DNA from: Methanobacteriota archaeon
GTDB taxonomy: Archaea; JAADCQ01; Methanopyri; Methanopyrales; Methanopyraceae
NCBI GenBank assembly: GCA_027064425.1
Contig: JAMOPO010000052.1
Location: 1 to 64,000 of the forward strand
DNA: 64,000 nucleotides
Reading direction: 5' to 3'
Shown here: one piece after another, positions 1 to 7,976 of the stretch
Layout of the letters: every line of letters begins with the position of its first letter
How positions within the stretch are numbered: position 1 is the first letter of the stretch
Position numbers and translations under genes: made by a program
The notes under the pieces: model-generated
What the model saw: only the letters and a program-made list of their open reading frames with translations
The model's database searches: none
What the model was told of the DNA's origin: nothing

Positions 1-849
1 GCCGATCTCGTTGTCGATGTACGTGGTCACGTGGTACTGCAGCAGGTCCCACTGGTCCTCGATGATGGGCTCCGGCGCGCCCGACTCGAGCGACTCCTTC
101 AGCCGCAGGTTGACCCGGACGATGTCTACCAGCTTGTGCGTGAGGTCGTCCTCCGCCCGCTCGCCCGTCTCCAGGATGATCGACGGGCGCATCGTCACCG
201 GTGGGACCGGGAGGACCGTGAGCACCGCCCACTCCGGTCGGGCCCGCTCCGGGTGGAAGCCGAGGATCTCGACGTCACCGTCCGGGATCTTCTCCAGCCA
301 CGACCGGATGTCCACCGGCCACAGCCGCTCGTCGTTCATCAGGATCGTCGTCGGCTTCTGGTACGTGATCTTTGGCGCCTCGGCGCCGCAGTGCGGGCAG
401 GACTCCCGCTCCTCCGCCCGCTCCACCACCTCCGCCGCGATCGACTTGACCGGCCGGATGCCCTCGCGCACCTCGCGCCGGTACTCCTCGATATCGTCCT
501 CCGGCAGCCGGACCCTACCGCACTCCGGGCACGTGGCCCGGAGCACGTCCTTGATCCGCTCGGCGAAGCGCGGGTGGAGGACCGGGCGGGCCAGCTCGAT
601 GTGGCCGAAGTGGCCCGGGCACTTGCCCGCCGGCTGTCCGCACGTCCGGCACCGCAGGCCCGGGTCGATCACGCCCATCCGCGTGTCCATCACGCCGCCC
701 TCGATGGGGTAACCGTCCTCGTCGTACGTCTCCGGCGTGGTCACCTCCACCTTGGACATCTTCCGGATCTTCTCGGGTGGGAGGATGCCGAAGAGGATCC
801 TGCGCACGTACTTCGGAGGATCTTGAACGTGCGGCTCCTCAGCGACCAT
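1..849 (-). CDS. rpoA1: RNA polymerase subunit A' (N-terminal part, cut by window edge)
   Basis: This is the first part of the largest archaeal RNA polymerase subunit; about 283 codons are present and the rest lies beyond position 1. The frame is open to the edge. The ATG at 849 is preceded by GGGAGGTG. Visible family marks are a CxxC pair followed by CPGHFGHIELA (clamp zinc site), a second CPECG motif, a CPHCG motif and a VPPVTMRPS stretch, in the order expected for A'. The gene follows rpoB1 by 14 bases, matching the usual archaeal order H-B''-B'-A'. The identification is secure; the C-terminal half with the catalytic aspartates cannot be seen here. Confidence 0.95.
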   Translation of the reverse strand, partial: MVAEEPHVQDPPKYVRRILFGILPPEKIRKMSKVEVTTPETYDEDGYPIEGGVMDTRMGVIDPGLRCRTCGQPAGKCPGHFGHIELARPVLHPRFAERIKDVLRATCPECGRVRLPEDDIEEYRREVREGIRPVKSIAAEVVERAEERESCPHCGAEAPKITYQKPTTILMNDERLWPVDIRSWLEKIPDGDVEILGFHPERARPEWAVLTVLPVPPVTMRPSIILETGERAEDDLTHKLVDIVRVNLRLKESLESGAPEPIIEDQWDLLQYHVTTYIDNEIG

Positions 850-863
850 GACCACCCACCTCC

Positions 864-2873
864 CTACTCACCCTCCTCCTCTTCCTCCTCACCACCCTCT
901 TGAGCCTCCTCCTTGGACAGCGGGCCGACCTCAAGGACCGCGTCCATGCAGAAGGACTTGAGCTCGTCCAGCAGGATCTTGAACGCGTACGACATCTCGA
1001 CCTTGTCCGCCCTCACCTCGCCGCACACGGGACAGATCGTCTTGCCCGTGGCCGCGTGCACGTAGCACAGCTCGCCGCAGTTCGGACACACGTACGCCTC
1101 GTACCGGTCCGACTCGTCCAACAGTCGTTCCTTGAGGAACATCGACGCGCCCCAGGCCACCAGGTCGTCCCGCTCCATCTCGCCGAACCGTAGTCCGCCC
1201 TCCCGCGCCCGGCCCTCCGTCGGCTGCCTCGTGAGCACCTGGACCGGTCCCCGCGACCGCGCGTGGCACTTGTCCTTGACCAGGTGGTACAGCTTCCGGT
1301 ACAGGCACACGCCGACGAAGACCTCGACCTCGAGCTTCCGACCCGTCCGACCGTCGTACATGACCTCCTTGCCCGTCGGCTCGAAGCCCAGCTCCTTCAG
1401 CAGCTGCTTGATCTCCTCGTACTTGTCCTTCGGCTTGGACGTGAACGCCGAGCCGTCGATCCGCTTCGCCGCCAGCGCCGCCGCCTTACCCGCCAGCATT
1501 TCCAGGATGTGCGCGACCGTCTCACGCGAGGGCAGCGCGTGCGGGTTCAGGATCAGGTCCGGCGTGATGCCATCCTCCGTGAACGGCATGTCCTCCTCCG
1601 GCACGATCATCCCGATGACGCCCTTCTGACCGTGCCGCGACGAGAACTTGTCACCCAGCTCCGGCACGCGCTCGTCCCGGATCCGCACCTTCACCAGCTT
1701 GTGCCCGTCGCTCGTCTCCGTGATGATCACCGAGTCCACGATGCCCGAGTCCGTGTGCCGGATCGCCGTCGACGACTCCCGCCGCTCCTCCGCCGGCAGC
1801 TCCTCCGGCCGCACCTCCTCCAGGAACCGCGGTGGGCTCGTCTTACCGATGATCACCGCCTTACCCTCGACCTTCTCACCCACCTCGGCCAGACCGTCCT
1901 CGCCCAGGTGCTTGTACGCCTCCTTCGACCGGTACCCGCGCACGCCCTTCTCCGGGATGCAGAACTTGTCCTTCAGACCGCCTGGGTACGTCCGGAGCTC
2001 GTCCTCGAACGTCTTGAAGAAGAACGACCGGGCGAGACCCCGCTCGATCGCGGACTCGTTCATGATGATCGCGTCCTCCATGTTGTAGCCCTCGTACGTG
2101 AGCACCGCCACGATCATGTTCTGGCCGGCGGGTCGCTCGTCGTAGTCGAACGCCTCCGTGCCCCGCGTCTTCACCAGCGGCCGGTGCGGGTAGAACAGCA
2201 GGTGACCGCGGGACTCCATCCGGATCGGGTGGTTCGCGGCGTAGAAGCCCAGCGCCTGCCGGGTCATGTTCGTGCCCATCGTGTTACGCGGCGCCGAGTT
2301 CGACTCCGGCCACGGGATGCAGCTGCAGCACGTGCCGAAGATCGCGGCCGGGTCCAGCTCCACGTGCGTGTACTTCTTCCGCTCCTCCTTCGGCTTCGAG
2401 TAGAACTCCTCCAGCGACTCGGCGATGAGCGCGTTCTCCTCCTCCTCGGCGTCCAGGAACTCGATGACGCCCTCCTCCTCCAGGTCCTTCCACGAGATCT
2501 CGCCCTTCCGCAGCTTCTCCAGGTGCTCCTCCGTGAGCTTGACCTCACCGTCCTCCACGACCAGCAGCGGTCGGACGACCCGACCCCGGTCGCAGTTCAC
2601 GTGCACCTCGTCGAGATCCTCGTGGTACGCGATGTTGACCCGCTTGTCCAGCACGCCCTCGCGCCGGAGCTTGCGCGCCTCCTCCACGAACTTCTCCGGG
2701 TCCTCGACGTAGCCCACCAGGCGACCGTTCACGTACACCGGCGTGAGCTCCTCTTCCTCCTCCGCACCCGTCAGCACCTGCTCGACCGCGCGATCCACCC
2801 GGCTCTCGATGTCACCCGCCTCCGAACCCTCGGCCTCAGACCCGGACTCCGGGGACTCGCGCGCCTCGGCCAT
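864..2873 (-). CDS. rpoB1: RNA polymerase subunit B' (C-terminal half of split B)
   Basis: This 669-aa protein corresponds to the C-terminal half of the second-largest polymerase subunit, which is split in most methanogens. Landmarks are EGYNMEDAIIMNESA, the FSSRHGQKG motif of the hybrid-binding region, EDGITPDLILNPHALPSR, and a C-terminal zinc site with C596xxC599 and C614xxC617. The protein begins and ends with Glu-rich tails, and an acidic stretch of about 30 residues precedes the GTCCSCIPWPESN region. It lies 26 bases after rpoB2 and 14 bases before rpoA1, so the three genes are almost certainly co-transcribed. The start ATG at 2873 gives MAEARESPE. Confidence 0.97.
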   Translation of the reverse strand: MAEARESPESGSEAEGSEAGDIESRVDRAVEQVLTGAEEEEELTPVYVNGRLVGYVEDPEKFVEEARKLRREGVLDKRVNIAYHEDLDEVHVNCDRGRVVRPLLVVEDGEVKLTEEHLEKLRKGEISWKDLEEEGVIEFLDAEEEENALIAESLEEFYSKPKEERKKYTHVELDPAAIFGTCCSCIPWPESNSAPRNTMGTNMTRQALGFYAANHPIRMESRGHLLFYPHRPLVKTRGTEAFDYDERPAGQNMIVAVLTYEGYNMEDAIIMNESAIERGLARSFFFKTFEDELRTYPGGLKDKFCIPEKGVRGYRSKEAYKHLGEDGLAEVGEKVEGKAVIIGKTSPPRFLEEVRPEELPAEERRESSTAIRHTDSGIVDSVIITETSDGHKLVKVRIRDERVPELGDKFSSRHGQKGVIGMIVPEEDMPFTEDGITPDLILNPHALPSRETVAHILEMLAGKAAALAAKRIDGSAFTSKPKDKYEEIKQLLKELGFEPTGKEVMYDGRTGRKLEVEVFVGVCLYRKLYHLVKDKCHARSRGPVQVLTRQPTEGRAREGGLRFGEMERDDLVAWGASMFLKERLLDESDRYEAYVCPNCGELCYVHAATGKTICPVCGEVRADKVEMSYAFKILLDELKSFCMDAVLEVGPLSKEEAQEGGEEEEEEGE

Positions 2874-2899
2874 GAGCGTTAGACCCCCAACCCGGGGCC

Positions 2900-4501
2900 T
2901 CAGTCGGCCCGGATCATACCCAGCTCTTCGAGGATCTCGATCACCTCGTCCTCGTCCGCGTCCTCGTGCACGATCTCCGCGTACAGGGCCAGGTTCTTAA
3001 TCGCACCGCAGTTCGCGCCCTCGGGCGTCTCGTTCGGGCACAGCCGGCCCATGTGCGTCGGGTGCAGGTAGCGCGCCTCCTTCGGGATCGACCACTTGCC
3101 CACGCCCAGCTCCGTGGCGGCTCGGATCCGTCGCAGGTGCGACATCGTGGACATCCAGGTGTGCCGCTCCAGGATCTGCGAGACGCCCGTGCGCGGCCGG
3201 TAGTGACCCGTCCGCCAGGTGCCCGTCGCCATGCAGCTCCGGATGTGGTCCGTGACCTTGTCCGGCCGGACGATGTACCGAATCGTCGGCTCCCGACCCC
3301 GGGAGTAGGCGCGCTCGAACTGGTACCTCATCTCCCGCGCCAGCTGCTGGAACGCGTACTCGTACGCCTCGTACAGCAGGTCGCCCGCGAGCTTGATCCG
3401 CTTGTTCGCGTAGTGATCGCGGTCCCGCACGCTCTTCACCTTAACCCGCTTGTACTTCAGCTCCAGCACCTCGCGCACCATCCGCAGGACTTCCTCCGCC
3501 TTCTTCCGGAACGCCTCCTTCAGCTTCTCCTCATCGTCCACGTCGTCGAGCTCCGCGATGTGCGGCAGGAAGTACTTGGCCAGCACCTCCTTACCGCGCT
3601 GAATCCGGTCCTCCCGCGTGTCCTCCGCCCCGGACAGGCGACCGATGTACTCCAGCGCGTCCTCCTGCGTCGCGATCTCCTCCTTCACCAGGATCCGCAG
3701 CTGCTCGGCCATCACCGTCGCGAACTCCGAGCCCACGCCCTCGAGGATCTCCTCCTCGCTCAGACCCAGCGCCCGCAGCAGGATGACGACCGGGAACCGC
3801 CGGTGCACGGCCGGCATGTCGACCACGAGCCGACCCTTCCGGTCGATCACGTCCACCGGGCCGCGGTACCGCTCACCCCGCGAGTACACCCGCGACCGGA
3901 TCTCGTCCAGCACGCCGCGCTCCCGGATCTTCTCGTTCACGCGCCGGTTCGGCGCGATGTCCTCCAGCGACATCAGCACGCGCTCCGAGCCGTTGATGAT
4001 GAAGTAGCCGCCCGGGTCCTTCGGGTCCTCGCCGACCTCGATCAGCTCCTCCTCGGACATCCCGTACGTGTTGCACAGCTTCGACCGCACCATCACCGGG
4101 AGCTCGCCCACGTACACCGTCTCCCGCTCCACCTCCTCCCCGTCCTCGTACATCACGATCTCCGCGTACATCGGCGCGGAGTACATCATGTTCCGCAGCC
4201 GGGCCTCCATCGGGTAGATCCGGCGCCGGGCGCCGTCCGGCTCGATGGAGGAGGGCTCACCGAACTCGATCTTCTCGAACTCGATCCGGTAGCTGGCACC
4301 CTCCACGTCCGGCTCGATCGGCTCCAGGTTCTCGATCAGCTGCTGCAGTCCCTCGTCGATCAGCCAGTGGTAAGACAGGAAGTGGTGAATGATGAGCGGG
4401 TGCGTCTTGACGTCTCCCACCCGCTCCTCGTTCCGCCTGAGGTACCCCTCGAGCAGCGCGTAGTAATCCTCCTCCGACAGGGACCGGACCGGCTCGGCCA
4501 A
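2900..4501 (-). CDS. rpoB2: RNA polymerase subunit B'' (N-terminal half of split B)
   Basis: This 533-aa protein is the N-terminal half of the split second-largest polymerase subunit. It contains YFIINGSERVLMSLEDIAPN near residue 165 and, close to the C-terminus, the CPNETPEGANCG motif that normally sits near the middle of an unsplit B subunit. The protein ends about 35 residues after this motif, which places the split where other methanogens have it. It starts 12 bases after the rpoH stop and ends 26 bases before rpoB1. The function as part of the multisubunit archaeal RNA polymerase is secure. Confidence 0.97.
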   Translation of the reverse strand: MAEPVRSLSEEDYYALLEGYLRRNEERVGDVKTHPLIIHHFLSYHWLIDEGLQQLIENLEPIEPDVEGASYRIEFEKIEFGEPSSIEPDGARRRIYPMEARLRNMMYSAPMYAEIVMYEDGEEVERETVYVGELPVMVRSKLCNTYGMSEEELIEVGEDPKDPGGYFIINGSERVLMSLEDIAPNRRVNEKIRERGVLDEIRSRVYSRGERYRGPVDVIDRKGRLVVDMPAVHRRFPVVILLRALGLSEEEILEGVGSEFATVMAEQLRILVKEEIATQEDALEYIGRLSGAEDTREDRIQRGKEVLAKYFLPHIAELDDVDDEEKLKEAFRKKAEEVLRMVREVLELKYKRVKVKSVRDRDHYANKRIKLAGDLLYEAYEYAFQQLAREMRYQFERAYSRGREPTIRYIVRPDKVTDHIRSCMATGTWRTGHYRPRTGVSQILERHTWMSTMSHLRRIRAATELGVGKWSIPKEARYLHPTHMGRLCPNETPEGANCGAIKNLALYAEIVHEDADEDEVIEILEELGMIRAD

Positions 4502-4513
4502 GCTCCAGTCCCC

Positions 4514-4792
4514 CTACTCGGGCGGGCTCGTCACGACCCGGTACACGACCACCTTGCCCGCGGTCGGGCTCTCGCGCTCGATCCTCACGAGCGCACCCGG
4601 CTTGATCTTCCGACCGAGCTTCTCGCTCAGGGCGACGATCACGGGGTCGTTCGTGTGGATTCTCGGGAGGTCGTCCTTACTCACCCCGAGCTCGTCCAGG
4701 ATCTTCTTGATCTCCTCCTCGTCCTCGATCACCTCGTGCTTCGGAACGAGCTCGTGATTCAGCACCACGTCCGGATCCAGACGCTCCGCCAT
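4514..4792 (-). CDS. rpoH: RNA polymerase subunit H
   Basis: This 92-aa protein matches the archaeal homologue of the Rpb5 C-terminal domain. The middle carries LVPKHEVI and the C-terminal half has LPRIHTNDPV followed by KPGALVRIERESPTAG, which are diagnostic. The ATG at 4792 is chosen because GAAGGAGT stands directly upstream and the family normally starts a few residues before LVPKH; the open frame continues upstream but without similarity. The first 116 bases overlap the 3' end of the polyferredoxin gene in another frame, which is unusual. It heads the H-B''-B'-A' polymerase operon. Confidence 0.95.
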   Translation of the reverse strand: MAERLDPDVVLNHELVPKHEVIEDEEEIKKILDELGVSKDDLPRIHTNDPVIVALSEKLGRKIKPGALVRIERESPTAGKVVVYRVVTSPPE

Positions 4793-5300
4793 ACTCCTTC
4801 CCCCACCCCATCGGGCACGCTTCGATGCACAGTCCACAGTCCACGCACGCGCCCTCCCGGAAGGACAGGAAGGCCTCACGAACGGCCGGCACTGGCGGGA
4901 GCAGGCAGTCCACCCGCGGGCAGGACTCCCAGCACTCCCCACACAGCCGGCACGGGCCCGAGACCACCGCGCGCCCGTCGCGGACCTCGATGACCCCCTC
5001 CTCGCACGCGTCCGCGCACAGCCCACACCCCGCGCACCGCTCCCCGCGCACCCACGGGTGCGGGAGCAGCTCCTCCGCCCAGCGCTGCGTCATCGCGATC
5101 GGGCACACCTCGCCCGCGACCTCCGGCGGCAGACGCTCCACGCTGACCGCGTCGCAGAGCCCGCAGGCCTCGCAGAACAGCCTCTTGACCCGCTCTCGGA
5201 CCCTCAGCGAATCAGTGGGGCACGCCTCAGCGCACCTTCCGCAGGCCACACAGGCCCTGAAGTCCGGCTCCGGCCGGAAGTCCCTGAAATCCCGATACAA
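4677..5300 (-). CDS. Polyferredoxin, at least four [4Fe-4S] motifs
   Basis: This 207-aa cytoplasmic iron-sulfur protein has repeated ferredoxin motifs: CVACGRCAEACP near residue 17, CEACGLC with a separated CP near 43, CAGCGLCADAC near 88, CRLCGECWESCP near 117 and CVDCGLCIEACP near 150. It could carry electrons through four or five clusters; its partner is not visible. The proposed start is TTG at 5300, because the frame is closed by the rad50 stop eight codons upstream and GTG or ATG alternatives would cut into the first cluster motif. The last 39 codons overlap rpoH in another frame and are rich in Gly, Arg and Ser, so the true C-terminus is doubtful. Confidence 0.75.
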   Translation of the reverse strand: MYRDFRDFRPEPDFRACVACGRCAEACPTDSLRVRERVKRLFCEACGLCDAVSVERLPPEVAGEVCPIAMTQRWAEELLPHPWVRGERCAGCGLCADACEEGVIEVRDGRAVVSGPCRLCGECWESCPRVDCLLPPVPAVREAFLSFREGACVDCGLCIEACPMGWGKEYGGASGSGRGAESRARSEARGDRGRGGDQEDPGRARGE

Positions 5301-5324
5301 GGGCTTCGACCCGGAACTCCCCGG

Positions 5325-7958
5325 TTAGGACGGTGTCTCCTTACTTACCTCCGACCTCCCACCCACGTTCTCAATGCGCCATAGCGTGTCCGCGGCCTCC
5401 TCAAGCTCCTCATCGTGGGTCACGACGATCGCCTGCTTGATCCTCCCCTCCTCCCCCAGCCTGAGCTCCCTGAGCGCCTGCGCTAACCGCTCCCTGTGCT
5501 CGGAGTCCAGGTGCTCCGTCGGCTCGTCGAGCATTATAAATGGCGCGAAGCTCGACCCCACCATGGCAAGCGCGAGCCTCAACGCCAACCCAATTATAAC
5601 TTTTTCCCCACCGCTCATCCGCTCCGCGTCCAGCAGGTACCCACCCGGGGTCAGCACCCGAATCCGCTGTCCCTCCTCCTCCAGCTTCAGCGACCCGTAC
5701 CTGTCCGACAGCGCCTCCAGCAGCTCCGACGCCTCCCGCTCCACCACCGGTAACAGCGCCTCCCTCGCCACGTCCCGAGAGTGCTTGAACCCCTCCTTCG
5801 CCAGCTCCAACGCCCCCTTCAGCGACTCGAGCACGCGACACTCCCGCTCCGCCTTGCGAAGCCTCCTGACGTCCCTCCTCAACCTCTCCCGCTCCTTACG
5901 CAGCTCCTCCAGCTGTCCCTTGCACCGCTGAAGCTCACTCTGAACCCGCTCGTAATCCTCCCTAACCCGCTCCCGCCGCTCCTCGATCTCCTCCAGCGAC
6001 CCCCACTCGCTCATCAGCCTCTCCCGCTCCTCCTCCAGCTTCCTCAGCCTCTCCTCCAACTCCGACCGCCTCTCGCGCAGCCTGCGAAGCTCGCTCCGGA
6101 GCTTCTCCTCCCGCTTCACCTCCTCTCTCAGCCGCTCATACTCCCGGACGTCCTCCCGGACCCTCCTCAGCTCCTCCTCCAGCCGATCGCGCCGCTCCTT
6201 CAGCTCCTCGATCATCCGCCTCGCCTCGTCCTCATCCTCCGGGCGCTCACCCAGCGCCTCGCCCAGGCGATGGAGTAGCTCCTCCCTCTCCTCACGCGCC
6301 CTCTCCAGCTCCTCCTCGAGCCGGTCCAGCTCCCGGAGCCAACTCTCAACGGTCCCGACCACCTCGCACGCCCTCCTGATCCGGTCCAGGTCGCCGCCCA
6401 GCAGCGAATAAGCCTCCAGCCCCTTGAGCCGCTCCACCTCCTCCAGCCGCTCCTCCAGCTCGCGAACCCGCTGCCTCAACTCCCCCCGCCGGTCCCGGGC
6501 CCGCTCGAGCTCGGCCTCCACCCGGTCCCGCTCCTCCTTCAGCCCCCGCTCCCGCTCCCTCAACCGCTCCAGCTCCTCCTCGACGCGCCGAAGCTCCTCC
6601 TCGGTCTCTCCGCGCAACCGCTCCGCCTGCTCGGGCGTCAGCCTCCGCAGGCAGACCGGGCACCTACCCTCCGCCTCGCGCAGCTTCTCCAACCGCTCCT
6701 CCAGCTCTCGGCGCTCGGAGCGGAGCCTGGCCCGCTCCTCGCGGACCTCTTCGAGCCTGTCCCGCAGCTCGTTCCACCTCCCCTCCAGCCGTCGAAGCTT
6801 CTCCTCCAGCTCCTCTAACTCCCCCACCAGCTCCTCCCGCCGCTCACGGAGCTCATCCTCCCGCTCGAGCTCCTGGAGCCCACGATTGAGCTCCTCCAGC
6901 TCACCGCGCAGCTCCAGCAGTCGCCGAGGCTCAACGCCCAGCTCTTCCCGAATCTCGTCCAGCCTCTCCCGCCGCCGCTTCAGGTTCTCCCTCAGCGACT
7001 CGATGCGGGCGGTAACCCGCTGCAGCTCGTCCCGAAGCCTCTCAGCCCGAGCGAGCCGCTCCTTCAGCCGGTCCAGCCGCTCCCGCAGCTCCCGGGCCCG
7101 CTCCACGGACTCCTCAAGCTCCTCCAACCGGCGCCGCTTCTCCTCCAGCTCCCCCAGCCGCTCCTCCAGGTCGCGAATGCGCTCCCGGCAGTGCTCCAGG
7201 TCCTTCCTCACCGACTCGATCTCCCGCTCAACCTCACGCAGCCGCTCGTACGCCCGCTCCAGTCGGTCAACCTCCTCCCGGAGCTCGTCCACCCGAGGCT
7301 CGAGCTCCTCGACGCGCCGCTCCAGCTCCTCGATCTCAGACTCAGCCTCCTTGAGCCGCCGCCGGGACCCCCGCAGCTCCTTCACGCGATCCCGAGCGTG
7401 CTCTAGCCTGATCTCCACGTGTCGCAGCAGCTCGTGGGCCTGCTCCCGGGCCTTCCTGTAGTCGGTCATCCCCAGGGTCCTGTCGATGAGCTTCTTCCGC
7501 TCCTCCGGGCTCGCCTCGACCAGCCGAGTGATCTCGCCCTGCCGGATGTACACCGCCTCGCGGAAGACGTCCTTGTCCACACCACCGAGAACCTCCACGA
7601 TTTTCCGGTCGACGTCGCGGGCCCGGTCCTTCGCGATGACCCGCCACCCGTCCCCATCCTCGACCAGCAGCCGCGGCTCCCGCTGCCCCGCACCACGGAC
7701 GAACGTCCTCTCGACCCGGTACCGGCGACCGTCGACGCGGAAGGTGACTCGAACCTCGGCCCGCTTCTCCCCCTCCCGAATCAGGTCGTCGTAGCTGCGG
7801 AAGGTGCGGGCGTCCGGGAAGAGGGCCAGGCAAATGGCCTCAAGCACGGAGGTCTTGCCGGCGCCGTTCGGCCCGACCAGGACGTTGATCCCCTCGGTGA
7901 ACTCCAGAACCGTGCGCTCGTGCGAGCGCAGGTTGAAGATCTCCACGCGCTCGATCAA
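5325..7958 (-). CDS. rad50: DNA double-strand break repair ATPase Rad50
   Basis: This 877-aa protein is the SMC-like ATPase that works with Mre11 in tethering and processing broken DNA ends. The N-terminal ATPase half has the Walker A motif VGPNGAGKTS near residue 30. A long charged coiled coil rich in Glu, Arg and Leu follows, interrupted at residues 433-436 by the zinc hook CPVC, and then a returning coil. The C-terminal half has the MSGGEK signature and Walker B FIMLDEPTEHLD. It starts 18 bases after the mre11 stop and belongs to the nurA-herA-mre11-rad50 unit. Its 3' part contains two TATA-like blocks noted separately. Confidence 0.97.
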   Translation of the reverse strand: MIERVEIFNLRSHERTVLEFTEGINVLVGPNGAGKTSVLEAICLALFPDARTFRSYDDLIREGEKRAEVRVTFRVDGRRYRVERTFVRGAGQREPRLLVEDGDGWRVIAKDRARDVDRKIVEVLGGVDKDVFREAVYIRQGEITRLVEASPEERKKLIDRTLGMTDYRKAREQAHELLRHVEIRLEHARDRVKELRGSRRRLKEAESEIEELERRVEELEPRVDELREEVDRLERAYERLREVEREIESVRKDLEHCRERIRDLEERLGELEEKRRRLEELEESVERARELRERLDRLKERLARAERLRDELQRVTARIESLRENLKRRRERLDEIREELGVEPRRLLELRGELEELNRGLQELEREDELRERREELVGELEELEEKLRRLEGRWNELRDRLEEVREERARLRSERRELEERLEKLREAEGRCPVCLRRLTPEQAERLRGETEEELRRVEEELERLRERERGLKEERDRVEAELERARDRRGELRQRVRELEERLEEVERLKGLEAYSLLGGDLDRIRRACEVVGTVESWLRELDRLEEELERAREEREELLHRLGEALGERPEDEDEARRMIEELKERRDRLEEELRRVREDVREYERLREEVKREEKLRSELRRLRERRSELEERLRKLEEERERLMSEWGSLEEIEERRERVREDYERVQSELQRCKGQLEELRKERERLRRDVRRLRKAERECRVLESLKGALELAKEGFKHSRDVAREALLPVVEREASELLEALSDRYGSLKLEEEGQRIRVLTPGGYLLDAERMSGGEKVIIGLALRLALAMVGSSFAPFIMLDEPTEHLDSEHRERLAQALRELRLGEEGRIKQAIVVTHDEELEEAADTLWRIENVGGRSEVSKETPS
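5533..5543 (-). promoter_or_regulatory. TATA-like box inside rad50
   Basis: On the minus strand this reads CCATTTATAAT, a good archaeal TATA-box core inside the GC-rich rad50 coding region, encoding part of the Walker B segment. It lies upstream of the polyferredoxin and polymerase genes and could serve as an internal promoter. This is an inference from base composition alone. Confidence 0.35.
5592..5607 (-). promoter_or_regulatory. Second TATA-like box inside rad50
   Basis: On the minus strand this reads GGAAAAAGTTATAATT, an A/T-rich block in otherwise GC-rich coding sequence. It encodes the Glu-Lys-Val-Ile-Ile after the Rad50 signature using codons (GTT, ATA, ATT) that are uncommon around it. 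It resembles a purine-rich BRE followed by a TATA element. It is a candidate internal promoter for the polyferredoxin-rpoHBA genes. Confidence 0.35.
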
Positions 7959-7976
7959 CCGGCCGACCCCGCCCCG

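Noticed and set aside
1263-2882. 539-codon open frame on the plus strand opposite rpoB1
   Set aside because: High GC removes stop codons from antisense frames; the product is Leu/Arg/His/Val-rich without domains and lies opposite a certain gene.
2966-4993. 675-codon open frame opposite rpoB2 and rpoH
   Set aside because: Same composition artefact; no conserved motif and covers several real genes.
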